NCBI GenBank assembly: GCA_900764755.1
Contig: CAAFPE010000101.1
Span: 1 to 41,480, forward strand
Source: an uncultured Oscillospiraceae bacterium
GTDB lineage: Bacteria; Bacillota; Clostridia; Oscillospirales; Oscillospiraceae
Length of the DNA stretch: 41,480 nucleotides
Direction of reading: 5' to 3'
The notes under the pieces are model-generated. The model saw nothing but the letters and a program-made list of their open reading frames with translations, searched no databases and was not told the origin of the DNA. Both the position numbers and the translations under genes were made by a program. Every line of letters begins with the position of its first letter. The stretch's first letter is position 1. Positions 24,295-32,091 of this stretch are shown here, one piece after another.

Positions 24295-25232
24295 GGATCC
24301 AAAAAACATCCCGGCAGCCCGCCGGCAGCGGCCTGCTGCCAGGCCATCTTGAGGACATCAACCGGCTGAGCCGGGCCTCTCTGTCTGCGCAGGAGGTATA
24401 CGCCTTCTCCCTGTGTCTGTGTGACAACGAGGTGGACCGAGACCAGGAGCGGTTTCCAGAGAAAACTCTGGAGCAGCTGGCCCCGCTGTTTGTGGGCAAG
24501 AGCGGGCTGTTCGACCACAGCTGGAGTGCCCGGGGACAGGCTGCCCGGCTCTACCGCACGGAGGTGGTGCGGGAGCCGGAGCGACTCACCCAGGCGGGGG
24601 ACAGCTACTGCTGGCTGAAGGGGTGGGCCTATATGGTGCGCACCCCGGACAACCAAAGCCTGATCGCGGAGATCGAGGGGGGGATCAAGAAGGAGGTCAG
24701 TGTGGGCTGCGCCGTGGAGCGGGCAGTGTGCTCCATCTGCGGTGCGGAGCGGGGGCAGGACTGCGGACACAAGCCCGGAGAGGTCTATGACGGGGCGCGG
24801 TGCTTTTTTGAACTGGAGGAAGCCGTGGACGCCTATGAGTTCTCCTTTGTGGCGGTACCTGCCCAGCCGAGGGCCGGCGTGGTGAAGGGGCTTTGTTCCG
24901 CTGGGGAGCCGGTGCAGACCCTCAGGGAACTGGCGGCAGGCCGGGATCGGTGTATCCGGGAACTGGATGGGCTGGAGCGGGAGGCCGCCCTGGGCCGAAA
25001 GTGGCTGTCCTCCCTTCGGGAGGAGGTGGTGCGGCTGGGGGCTCTGGCCGGAGGCGGTCTGGACCGGGCCGTTCTGAAGCGGATCGCAGACAAACTGGAC
25101 GCGGAGGAACTCCAGGCTCTGAAAGGGGCCTATCAGGCCAGGGCCCGGGAGCGCTATCCCCTGCCGGTCCAGCTGGAATATGCCCAGAAGCCGGAAGAGG
25201 ATCCCCGGGAGGACGGAGCGTTTTTGATTTAA
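24291..25232 (+). CDS. Putative prohead protease fused to scaffold domain (XkdF-like)
   Basis: 313 residues. The N-terminal two thirds resemble the phage XkdF/prohead protease group: CDNEVDRDQERF, LFDHSW with the candidate catalytic His, and KKEVSVGC with the candidate Ser. A Cys/His cluster follows (CSICG, DCGH, ARC), probably zinc-binding, then YEFSFVAVPAQP, a typical end of the protease fold. The last 100 residues are charged and helical with heptad-like spacing, as expected for a scaffolding delta domain. The start ATG overlaps the portal stop. Function is inferred from motifs and from its place between portal and capsid. Confidence 0.68.
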   Translation: MRIQKTSRQPAGSGLLPGHLEDINRLSRASLSAQEVYAFSLCLCDNEVDRDQERFPEKTLEQLAPLFVGKSGLFDHSWSARGQAARLYRTEVVREPERLTQAGDSYCWLKGWAYMVRTPDNQSLIAEIEGGIKKEVSVGCAVERAVCSICGAERGQDCGHKPGEVYDGARCFFELEEAVDAYEFSFVAVPAQPRAGVVKGLCSAGEPVQTLRELAAGRDRCIRELDGLEREAALGRKWLSSLREEVVRLGALAGGGLDRAVLKRIADKLDAEELQALKGAYQARARERYPLPVQLEYAQKPEEDPREDGAFLI

Positions 25233-25263
25233 GGCAGAGAAAACCATCAAAGGAGGAGTCGGA

Positions 25264-25608
25264 ATGAGCAAGGTATCGTTTGAGGACATCGGCATGGTGA
25301 CCGCTACCTTCGCGGCCCGAGAGGACGTGAAGCCCGGTCAGGTAGTAAAAATCACCGGGAACGGCGAGGCGGGGGCCTGCACAGACGGAGACGCCTTCTG
25401 CGGGCTGGCCCTGTCGGTGCGGAGCGGGTTCGCCGGGGTACAGGTGAAGGGATTCGCCTGCGTACCTACCTCTGGCACGGTGACGCTGGGCCGGGTGAAG
25501 CTGGCCGCCGACGGGGCCGGCGGCGTGAAGCCCGCCTCCGCCGGAGGCACAGAGGTCCTGGTGGTCAGTGCGGACAACAGCGGTCACACCGCCGTGGTCT
25601 GTCTGTAA
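25264..25608 (+). CDS. Putative head decoration protein
   Basis: 114 residues, mostly small and beta-prone (Gly, Ala, Val, Thr), between protease and capsid genes, where Firmicute phages often encode a decoration or capsid-stabilising protein. The pattern GQVVKITGNGEAGACTDGDAFCGLAL resembles the short beta-barrel decoration proteins. AAAGGAGG precedes the ATG. No catalytic motif. The assignment rests on position, size and fold character. Confidence 0.6.
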   Translation: MSKVSFEDIGMVTATFAAREDVKPGQVVKITGNGEAGACTDGDAFCGLALSVRSGFAGVQVKGFACVPTSGTVTLGRVKLAADGAGGVKPASAGGTEVLVVSADNSGHTAVVCL

Positions 25609-25630
25609 GTTCAGAGAGGAGGCATTGAAT

Positions 25631-26653
25631 ATGGCAAATCATTGTGACACCATCAAGCTGGAAAAGGGGATGTATCAGGAGGCGGGGCGTTCCTTTACCC
25701 AGGTTCTGGAGCGGTTGGATCCCTCCGAACAGTATAAGGGGACTGGCATGGAGGGGCTGGACGCTTTTCAGCGGCAGCTGAAGCGCTTTGACATCAAGGT
25801 GCGGGGAGCGGCCTCCGACCCGGTGGAGAAGTTCTTCCGCACTGCGGACTCCGCAGTGCTCTTCCCGGAGTACATTGCCCGCTCGGTGCGCCAGGGTATG
25901 GAGGAGGGGGACCTGCTCCCCTCCATCACCGCCGCCACTACCCGGTTCGAGGGAATGGACTACCGTTCCATCACTGCCCAGGCCGGAGGGGACAGCAAGG
26001 AACTGAAGGCGGTGGACGAGGGCGCATCCATCCCCGCCACCACCATTCAGGTCCAGGCCAATCTGGTAAAGCTGCGCAAGCGGGGCCGGATGCTGGTGGC
26101 CAGCTATGAGGCGGTGCGCTATCAGAAGCTGGACCTGTTCTCCGTGACTCTGCGCCAGATCGGAAGCCACATCGCCCAGATGCTGCTGGCCGATGCGGTG
26201 GATGTGCTGATCCACGGGGACGGCAACGACAACGCCGCGGCTGCTTCGGAGACCAAGGGGGCCGGTGTGCTCACCTATGACGAACTGGTGGACTTTTGGG
26301 CGGTCTTTGACCCCTATGAGATGAACACGCTGCTGGTCAGTTCCGATGTGCTGCTGAAGATGCTCAAGCTGGCAGAGTTCCAGAACCCTCTCACCGGCCT
26401 GAACTTCCAGGGCACCGGAAAACTGGCCACCCCCCTGGGCGCCACCCTGCTGCGTACCTCTGTGCTGCCCAAAAACACCGCCATCGGCCTGGACAAGCGG
26501 TATGCCCTGGAACTGGTGCAGGGCAGTGATGTGATGGTGGAGTACGACAAGCTGATCGACCGGCAGCTGGAGCGTGCGGCCATCACCACCATCAGCGGCT
26601 TTGCCAAGCTGTTCCAGGGTGCCTCCCGCGTGCTGACGGTGAAGGCGTCGTGA
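25631..26653 (+). CDS. Major capsid protein (XkdG-like)
   Basis: 340 residues, the expected length for a PBSX/HK97-fold capsid subunit. It begins with an extended helical N-terminus, then LLPSITAATTRFEGMDYRSI, a loop with the acidic VDEGASIP, a long spine helix DLFSVTLRQIGSHIAQMLLADAVD (cut here to the key segment IGSHIAQMLLADAV), and a C-terminal axial domain with GATLLRTSVLPKNTAIGLDK. AGAGGAGG lies before the ATG. The C-terminal GTG-start gene overlaps by 4 bp. No frameshift or truncation. Confidence 0.87.
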   Translation: MANHCDTIKLEKGMYQEAGRSFTQVLERLDPSEQYKGTGMEGLDAFQRQLKRFDIKVRGAASDPVEKFFRTADSAVLFPEYIARSVRQGMEEGDLLPSITAATTRFEGMDYRSITAQAGGDSKELKAVDEGASIPATTIQVQANLVKLRKRGRMLVASYEAVRYQKLDLFSVTLRQIGSHIAQMLLADAVDVLIHGDGNDNAAAASETKGAGVLTYDELVDFWAVFDPYEMNTLLVSSDVLLKMLKLAEFQNPLTGLNFQGTGKLATPLGATLLRTSVLPKNTAIGLDKRYALELVQGSDVMVEYDKLIDRQLERAAITTISGFAKLFQGASRVLTVKAS

Positions 26654-26991
26654 CCGGGCGGATCCAGGCCCTGGTCCGCACCCTGGGGGGCGAGATGGAT
26701 CAGGAGGAACTGCTGGTCATGCTCTGCCAGGCGGCGGAGATGGAACTGGCGGGGCGGCTGCGCCCCGGCCTGACGCCGGAGGACTGTGAGAGCGCCTTTG
26801 TGCCGGCGGCTGCCTGGCTGGTACTGGCATGGCTCCAGGCGGGGGAGGCGGGCGTCTCTTCCTTCACTGCCGGAGACCTGACCATCCACAGGACCGGTCA
26901 AGGAGCGGCGGAACTGACTGCCCAGGCGGAGCGGCTGATGGCCCCGTATCTGACAGATCGCGGATTTTCCTTTCAGGGGGTGGCGGGATGA
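26650..26991 (+). CDS. Head-tail connector / adaptor protein (gp6/YqbG-like)
   Basis: 113 residues, mostly helical, directly after the capsid gene, where the first neck adaptor is normally encoded. It has a MLCQAAEMELAGRL helix, a central LVLAWLQAGE helix and a LTAQAERLMAPYL helix near the C-terminus, the pattern of gp6/gp15-like adaptors. GTG start in a 4-bp overlap with the capsid stop. Identification is by position and helical pattern. Confidence 0.6.
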   Translation: MTGRIQALVRTLGGEMDQEELLVMLCQAAEMELAGRLRPGLTPEDCESAFVPAAAWLVLAWLQAGEAGVSSFTAGDLTIHRTGQGAAELTAQAERLMAPYLTDRGFSFQGVAG

Positions 26992-27317
26992 TGGAGCGGG
27001 AATGGGCTGCCCTGCTGGCCCGGTACGGGCAGAGCGTGGCCCTTCACCGGGGAGAGGAGACGGTACGGACACAGGCGTTCCTCCAGCCGGTCACAGAGCG
27101 GGACCGGGCGCAGGAGGCCCCCAGCCCCCTGGGTCTGCGGCGTGAGGACCGCTTTTTATATCTCGGAAAGCCGGAGGAGCCGCTGACGCCTGGGTGCTGG
27201 GTGGAGTGGAATGGGACCGGCTATGAGGTCCAGACCGCGCATCCGATTCAAGCCGGAGGCCGGACCTCCCATGTGTGGGCGGTGCTCCGGCCCAGAGACC
27301 GGGAGGCGGGCGTATGA
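26988..27317 (+). CDS. Putative head-closure / neck protein (XkdH-like)
   Basis: 109 residues, beta-rich in the second half (RFLYLGKPEEPLTPGCWVEW then GYEVQTAHPI), typical of the small stopper proteins that close the head. Overlapping ATGA start after the adaptor gene. Found between adaptor and tail-terminator-like genes as in PBSX xkdG-H-I-J. Position-based call. Confidence 0.55.
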   Translation: MMEREWAALLARYGQSVALHRGEETVRTQAFLQPVTERDRAQEAPSPLGLRREDRFLYLGKPEEPLTPGCWVEWNGTGYEVQTAHPIQAGGRTSHVWAVLRPRDREAGV

Positions 27318-27817
27318 GCGGCGGGCTGGACGGGCTCCGGGAAAAGCTGGCAGCTTTTCTGCGGGAGCAGGGACTCCAAGCCATGACCGACTGGCCAGTG
27401 GAGCCCCGGGAGTTGCTGGATGGGCCGGTGGCTGTGGTATCCCTCCGGGGATGTCGGGCCGGACCTGCGGGATTTCAGCACTATCTGGGTGAACGATATG
27501 ACAGGGAGCGGGAACAGTGGGTGGAGGTCTATGGCCAGAAGGTGCAGCTCACCTTCGGACTGGACCTCTATGCCCCGCCCCAGCTTGGGGAGGCGGCCAT
27601 GCAGGCCGCCCTGGACCAGCTGGCAGGGGCCTGCGCCGGTGCAGGCCCGGTGGGACTGGATATACGGGAGTTTTCCTGCGGTGAGACCGGGTACGACCGG
27701 GACAGCCGTCTGCTGAAACGGCCAGCCCAGGCAGTATGCACCGCCTGCCTGTACGTCGTGACAGAACCGAGCGGTACATTTTTGGACTTTGAGGTCAGAG
27801 GGGAGAGTCATCCATGA
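27314..27817 (+). CDS. Putative tail terminator / tail completion protein (XkdJ/YqbJ-like)
   Basis: 167 residues. It starts with an amphipathic helix (GLREKLAAFLREQGLQAM), then a beta domain (PVAVVSLRGC, VEVYGQKVQLTFGLDLYAP) and a helix of about 20 residues, an arrangement seen in tail terminator proteins that cap the tube and sheath below the neck. ATGA overlap with the previous gene and with the sheath gene. Position-based. Confidence 0.55.
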   Translation: MSGGLDGLREKLAAFLREQGLQAMTDWPVEPRELLDGPVAVVSLRGCRAGPAGFQHYLGERYDREREQWVEVYGQKVQLTFGLDLYAPPQLGEAAMQAALDQLAGACAGAGPVGLDIREFSCGETGYDRDSRLLKRPAQAVCTACLYVVTEPSGTFLDFEVRGESHP

Positions 27818-28875
27818 ACGTGACCACACATGAGCGCCCGGGGGTATACTCCGTCTACGGCGCGTCCTCCCTGGTCCGCGGAAGCGGCGGGAGAAAAACG
27901 GTGGGTCTAGCGGCGGTGAACACCAAGGCGGAGGCCGGCGTGATCCAGACCATCACCAGCTATGAGGGGGCGGTGGCCGCCTTTGGCAGCCAGGCGGACA
28001 GCCAGGATATGGCGGAACTGATCCGAGTGATCCTGCTCAATGGGGCGGCGGCGGTGGCCGCCGTCCCTGTGGCGGACGCCAGTGGCTATGAAGCCGCCTT
28101 TGCGGCCCTGTCCGGCATGGAGAACATCAGCGTGGTGGTGTGCGACAGCACGGACCAGGAGGTACAGCAGAAGCTGCGGGACAGCGTGACTGCCGCCTCC
28201 GCCGCACGGCGAGAGCGTATCGCCGTGGCGGCCGGAGGTGCGGAGGAGAGCGTTACTGCGCTTACAAACCGGGCCAAGGCGCTGAACAGCGAACGGGTGG
28301 TGCTGGCTGCGCCCGGCGGGGTTTCGGCGGACGGTACGGCTCTGTCCGGCCTCACCGCCGCGGCGGCGGTGGCGGGAGCCATCGCGGGCCAGGGAGATCC
28401 GGCGGTCCCCCTGGGCGGCGTGGAACTTCTTGGGCTGAACGTGCTGTCCGCCCAATACGGAGACAACGACATCGATTTGCTGGTCCGGGGCGGTGTGACG
28501 CCGCTGGACAGCACGGGAGGAATGGTCTCGGTGGTCCGGGGGATCACCACCAGGACCCGCTCCGGAGAGAGCGAGGACACCACCTGGAGGGAGTTGTCCA
28601 CGGTATTGATCGTAGACGATGTGATCCCGGCCATCCGGGAAAGCCTGCGGGCCCGCTTCCGCCGGGCAAAAAACACAGAGCAGAGCCGGGGGGCCATCCG
28701 GTCCCAGGTGGTGCTGGAACTGGAGAACAAAAAGAGCCGGGAGATCATCACCGGCTATGACGGTGTGACGGTGACCGCACTTCCGGAGAACCCCACAGTG
28801 TGCCTGGTGGAGTTTGCCTTTACGGTAGCCCACGGGCTGAACCAGATCTGGCTGACGGCCAGCATTACCATCTGA
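27814..28875 (+). CDS. Contractile tail sheath protein (XkdK-like)
   Basis: 353 residues forming the outer contractile tube. The N-terminus has the sheath signature RPGVYSVYGASSLV, the middle has ITSYEGAVAAFG and a Rossmann-like insertion, and the C-terminal core has TWRELSTVLIVDDVIPAIRESL and the EIITGYDGVTV to VEFAFTVAHGLNQIWLTASI stretch, characteristic of the beta strands that are shared between neighbouring subunits. It is shorter than the sheath of PBSX, so the outer domain is reduced. It proves the particle belongs to the contractile class. Confidence 0.88.
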   Translation: MNVTTHERPGVYSVYGASSLVRGSGGRKTVGLAAVNTKAEAGVIQTITSYEGAVAAFGSQADSQDMAELIRVILLNGAAAVAAVPVADASGYEAAFAALSGMENISVVVCDSTDQEVQQKLRDSVTAASAARRERIAVAAGGAEESVTALTNRAKALNSERVVLAAPGGVSADGTALSGLTAAAAVAGAIAGQGDPAVPLGGVELLGLNVLSAQYGDNDIDLLVRGGVTPLDSTGGMVSVVRGITTRTRSGESEDTTWRELSTVLIVDDVIPAIRESLRARFRRAKNTEQSRGAIRSQVVLELENKKSREIITGYDGVTVTALPENPTVCLVEFAFTVAHGLNQIWLTASITI

Positions 28876-28894
28876 GGAGACAGGAGGGAGTACA

Positions 28895-29284
28895 TTGAGC
28901 ATCGCGGGATTTCCCACCAGCAGCGACATCTATCTGGAAGTGAACGGGGTCAAGGCGGCGGTAGTGCAGAGCTATACCGCCAGGGCCTCCAAGACCAGCC
29001 GGGCGGTGGAGGCCTTCGGCGAGGAGGAGCCGGTGGCCACTGTCCCCGGTCAGACCACCCATGTGCTGGAGCTGACCCGTCTGTACGCCACAGACGAGGC
29101 CATCCGGGACGGGATCGACTTCTACGGCCTGAGCGACTTTTCCCTGGTCATCTGCAAGCCAGACCGGAAGATCATCTATTCCAATTGCCAGTGGAGCGGG
29201 ATCCAGGAAACCGGAACCCTGGGAGACATGGTGCTGGAAAAGGTGACTATTGTGGCCGGAAAACGGCTGGAAATGGAGGTGTGA
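28895..29284 (+). CDS. Tail tube protein (XkdM-like)
   Basis: 129 residues, just after the sheath gene, the usual place of the inner tube. A compact beta protein with NSNCQWSGI-like features (ISNCQ here as YSNCQWSGIQETGT), VLELTRLYATDEAI and a C-terminal VLEKVTIVAGKRLEMEV strand. TTG start with AGGAGGGA 5 bases upstream. Length and strand pattern fit contractile tail tubes. Confidence 0.75.
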   Translation: MSIAGFPTSSDIYLEVNGVKAAVVQSYTARASKTSRAVEAFGEEEPVATVPGQTTHVLELTRLYATDEAIRDGIDFYGLSDFSLVICKPDRKIIYSNCQWSGIQETGTLGDMVLEKVTIVAGKRLEMEV

Positions 29285-29287
29285 GCC

Positions 29288-29629
29288 ATGGAAACTTCTA
29301 TTTTGGCTCGCTGGAACTGCCTGACACTGGATAATGGCATGAGGCTGCGCCTGCTGTCCGCCCTGGAGGTCCTCCAGGCGCGCCGGGAGGCAGAGGAATT
29401 GGCCCAAGCACCCAGAGAGCGTGCCCTGTGCTCCAATGCCTGCCTGCTGTCCCGGGCCCTGGAGACAGCGGAGGGCAGTCCGGTATTTTCCAGCGGCGAG
29501 GCGGTCCTGGCGGGGCTGAGGGTGGAGGAGATTTCCACCCTGGCCAAGACCTGGAGCCAGTTTAACCGGGAGGAGAATCCGCCCCTCACCATGGGGCAGG
29601 AGGAGGCCGAGGAGTTAAAAAAAAACTAG
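29288..29629 (+). CDS. Tail assembly chaperone, short form (XkdN/gpG-like)
   Basis: 113 residues, helical and charged, between tube gene and the tape-measure position, where tail assembly chaperones are encoded. It ends in ELKKN, read through nine A residues just before the TAG stop. Ribosomes slipping back one base on this run would continue into the next frame, giving a longer form (see 29626-29919). This mirrors gpG/gpGT of lambda and equivalents in many tailed phages. Confidence 0.75.
   Translation: METSILARWNCLTLDNGMRLRLLSALEVLQARREAEELAQAPRERALCSNACLLSRALETAEGSPVFSSGEAVLAGLRVEEISTLAKTWSQFNREENPPLTMGQEEAEELKKN
29617..29626 (+). promoter_or_regulatory. Programmed -1 ribosomal frameshift site
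   Basis: Nine A residues followed by C (29617-29626), read as TTA AAA AAA AAC TAG. The heptamers A AAA AAA and A AAA AAC both allow -1 slippage. The stop is the very next codon, and the -1 frame is open across the run and for 98 codons after it. Confidence 0.8.
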
Positions 29630-29919
29630 CCGCAGATGGGGCGGACCGGCTTCGCTGGCGGGTGCTGAAAGCTTTCGGTGCGCTGCCCTCAGAGCCGAGA
29701 GCCCAGGCCATGCGGGACCGAGACTATGTGTGGTGCCTGTCTCACCTGGCACTGGATCAGGAGGAGGAGTTGGAGCGGCTGTGTCCTGCCTGCCGCGTCC
29801 GGGCGGAGGAGGTCCGATGCCCGGTGTGTGGGGCCCCCTCCGGCCAGGGGGAGGGGGCGGTCAACCCCGCCTTTGACCAGGAGCGGTACGAGCGGATGCG
29901 GAAGGGAGCACGGGTATGA
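29626..29919 (+). CDS. C-terminal extension of the tail chaperone, made by -1 frameshift
   Basis: The -1 frame from the slip site to 29919 encodes 97 residues beginning LAADGADRLRWRVLKAFGAL. It has no good ribosome site of its own; the first possible starts are a GTG at 29662 and an ATG at 29710. Joined to the short form it makes a 210-residue protein, the counterpart of gpGT. The extension carries two CxxC pairs (LCPAC and RCPVC, about 14 residues apart), probably a zinc ribbon, then ends NPAFDQERYERMRKGARV. In lambda-type systems the longer form recruits the tape measure. Its end overlaps the next ATG by 4 bp. Confidence 0.75.
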   Translation, partial: LAADGADRLRWRVLKAFGALPSEPRAQAMRDRDYVWCLSHLALDQEEELERLCPACRVRAEEVRCPVCGAPSGQGEGAVNPAFDQERYERMRKGARV

Positions 29920-30554
29920 CGGACTATCTGGAGGAACTGCTGGACCAGCTGAAGGAGGAAGATACGGGTACTGCCGCACGCTGGCTGGATACTTTGGGTC
30001 CTGCTCTGGCTGAGCCCCCTGGCGGTGCGGGGCTGCGGGAACTGGAACGTGAGGCCCGCAGGCCTGCGGCGCTGGAGGCTGCGGGCAATCCGGAACTGTC
30101 GGCGCTGGTCCAAGCGGAGGCACAGGGGGTGCTGGCAACTTCGGAAGATGTGGATGCCTTCCTGCCTTCCGACCCACCGGAGGACTGGGCAGCCGCCTGG
30201 TCCTCTGTTCCGCCGGAGGGGGAGACGCCTGAGACCCGCATACTGGGTTACCAGGAGGAACCGGACTGGAATGTGCCGCAGCTGGATGTGCTGACGGAGG
30301 CTTCCAGGGAGGGGGTGGAGCGGCCCGCCCTGCTGGAGCAGGCGGAGCATTTGGACCAGGCAGTGGAACGGACGTGGCACGGGGGCGCGGCAGTCCGCGC
30401 CCCCAGGGTGGAGGCAGGCCGGACGGCTCTGCAGGACTGGGTGGGGCGGCGGTCCGGAGGGTGGCCGGAGCGCGGAGAAGACCCCGCCGCCGCGGTGGAC
30501 CGGGCCTTTCAGCGGGACAGCCGGCGCTATGACCAGGGTTTTGCCCTGTACTGA
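29916..30554 (+). CDS. Unrecognised 212-residue protein in the tape-measure position
   Basis: I do not recognise a family. The protein is acidic and proline-rich, with helical stretches (DYLEELLDQLKEED at the N-terminus, LLEQAEHLDQAVERTW later) and a C-terminal AFQRDSRRYDQGFALY motif. In PBSX this slot is filled by a tape measure of over 1300 residues (XkdO). Here there are only 212, with no long hydrophobic helix and no lysozyme or protease domain. It may be a very short tape measure, which by the usual 0.15 nm per residue would give a tail near 30 nm, or a protein normally found next to the tape measure, with the latter lost. ATGA overlap upstream; 13 bp gap downstream. Confidence 0.7.
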   Translation: MTDYLEELLDQLKEEDTGTAARWLDTLGPALAEPPGGAGLRELEREARRPAALEAAGNPELSALVQAEAQGVLATSEDVDAFLPSDPPEDWAAAWSSVPPEGETPETRILGYQEEPDWNVPQLDVLTEASREGVERPALLEQAEHLDQAVERTWHGGAAVRAPRVEAGRTALQDWVGRRSGGWPERGEDPAAAVDRAFQRDSRRYDQGFALY

Positions 30555-30567
30555 GGAGGGATCTGTG

Positions 30568-31134
30568 GTGCGTTTGGCACCCATGCGTTATAAAAGCTAT
30601 ACCTGGCCCCACAACCCAAGGGTGTACTCCATTGACTATGAGCGAAAGATGGCGGTCCACAAGGTGCCCTTTGGACTCTACCACCTTCAGGATCTGGGCC
30701 GAACCCGGCGTGTGATGGAGGGAGAAGGAGAATTCATGGGGGCGGACGCCTATTCCCAGTTTGGCCAGCTGGCCAACGTGTTCTATGACAGCGGGCCGGG
30801 CCTGCTGGTCCATCCCCTCTGGCAGACAGCCAGCGCCTATTTTGTGGCGCTGAGGCTGGAGCAGGAACCGCGTCCCGACTATGTGCGTTATTCCTTTACC
30901 TTTTGGGAAGATGTGAGCTATTACAGCGGGGAGGTGCGGACCTTCTCCCAAGCCCAGGAGACATCAGCCGGAGGTTCCGGAGGGGGCGGGGACTACCATC
31001 TGGTAAGGCAGGGCGACACCTTCTGGTCCATCGCCCGGCAGTATGGCCTGTCTCTGGAGGAGCTGGCCGCCAAAAACCCGCAGATCCGGAACCCGAACCT
31101 GATCCGGGTGGGAGAGAAGGTGCGGATCACTTGA
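30568..31134 (+). CDS. LysM-containing baseplate/tail protein (XkdP-like)
   Basis: 188 residues. The N-terminal 130 residues (YKSYTWPHNPRVYSIDYERK, then a beta-rich body) resemble the baseplate-tail junction domain of XkdP. A Gly/Ser linker (SAGGSGGGG) leads to a C-terminal LysM repeat (YHLVRQGDTFWSIARQYGLS, ending NLIRVGEKVRI), which binds glycan. It probably sits at the end of the tube, linking it to the hub. The GTG at 30568 is preferred, with GAGGAGGG 7 bases upstream; a GTG at 30565 and an ATG at 30586 are alternatives. Confidence 0.8.
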   Translation: MRLAPMRYKSYTWPHNPRVYSIDYERKMAVHKVPFGLYHLQDLGRTRRVMEGEGEFMGADAYSQFGQLANVFYDSGPGLLVHPLWQTASAYFVALRLEQEPRPDYVRYSFTFWEDVSYYSGEVRTFSQAQETSAGGSGGGGDYHLVRQGDTFWSIARQYGLSLEELAAKNPQIRNPNLIRVGEKVRIT

Positions 31135-32081
31135 CTGGTTATGTGACAACGGCCCAGGGGGTGACGACCGTCCTGCCCGCCCCGGTGTCCTGGTGCTTTC
31201 AGTATACCTCCGGTGTCCCCTGTGACAGCTTCCGCCTGCGGTGCATTTGGGAAGGAAACAATCAGGTCCGGCCGGAGGAGTGGGCCATGTTCCAGGCACT
31301 GGAGGGCGGGGAGGTGCAGTTCACTGGGGTGGTGGACGAGTGTGAGACCGTTCTGGGAGCGGAAGGGGCTTTTTTTGAGGTGAACGGACGGGGGATGGCC
31401 GCCCGGCTGCTGGACAACGAGGCCCTCAGCCAGGACTATGAGCTGGCAACTCCAGCAGACATCCTGCGGGACCATGTGGAGCCCTATGGCATCCGGACTG
31501 AGGGCGGCGCGGCGCTGGGACCGGTGTCCCGGTTCTCTGTGGCCGCCGGCAGCAGCGAGTGGGCCGTGCTGTATGAATTTGCCCGGTATCATAACGGGAT
31601 CTGCCCCCGCTTCAACCGGGAGGGGCGGCTGATCCTGTCCCCCTGGGCGGACACCCGGGAGATCGCCCTGGATGACGCCGTTCCGGTGGAGCGGCTGAGC
31701 TGTCGGGTGCGGCGGTACGGCGTGCTGTCCCAGGTGGTGGTGCGGGACCGGTATCAGAACCAGACCGAGGCGGTGGATAATCCTGACTTTCAGGCCCTGG
31801 GGGGACGCAGACGGCAGGTGGTGACCATGCCGGGCAAGAGTCAGTACCAGGCCATGCGGTACAGCGGCCGATTCCAGCTGGAGCGCTCCGCCGCAGAGCA
31901 GCTGCGGATCCAGGCGGAGATCCCCATGCTGTTTTTCGCTCAGCCGGGGGATCTGGTGCGTCTGGAGCGGTCCAACTGGGGGCGCAACGGGCGCTATCGG
32001 GTGATGGAGGCCCAGGTGGGCCAGGACGAGAGCGGGGGATGGACCAGACTGGAACTGGCGCCCCCGGATGTGATACTGTGA
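31131..32081 (+). CDS. Baseplate hub protein (XkdQ / gpD-like)
   Basis: 316 residues with the fold pattern of gp27-like hub proteins: an N-terminal beta domain (CDSFRLRCIWEG), the VQFTGVVDECE strand pair, GRGMAARLLDNEA and TPADILRDHVEPYGI helices, and a C-terminal beta domain ending in RYRVMEAQVGQDESGGWTRL. The GRGMAARLLDNE motif is common to phage late control/XkdQ proteins. TTG start in a 4-bp overlap with the LysM gene stop. It forms the platform on which spike and wedge assemble. Confidence 0.8.
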   Translation: MTGYVTTAQGVTTVLPAPVSWCFQYTSGVPCDSFRLRCIWEGNNQVRPEEWAMFQALEGGEVQFTGVVDECETVLGAEGAFFEVNGRGMAARLLDNEALSQDYELATPADILRDHVEPYGIRTEGGAALGPVSRFSVAAGSSEWAVLYEFARYHNGICPRFNREGRLILSPWADTREIALDDAVPVERLSCRVRRYGVLSQVVVRDRYQNQTEAVDNPDFQALGGRRRQVVTMPGKSQYQAMRYSGRFQLERSAAEQLRIQAEIPMLFFAQPGDLVRLERSNWGRNGRYRVMEAQVGQDESGGWTRLELAPPDVIL

Positions 32082-32091
32082 GGTGCGGGAT

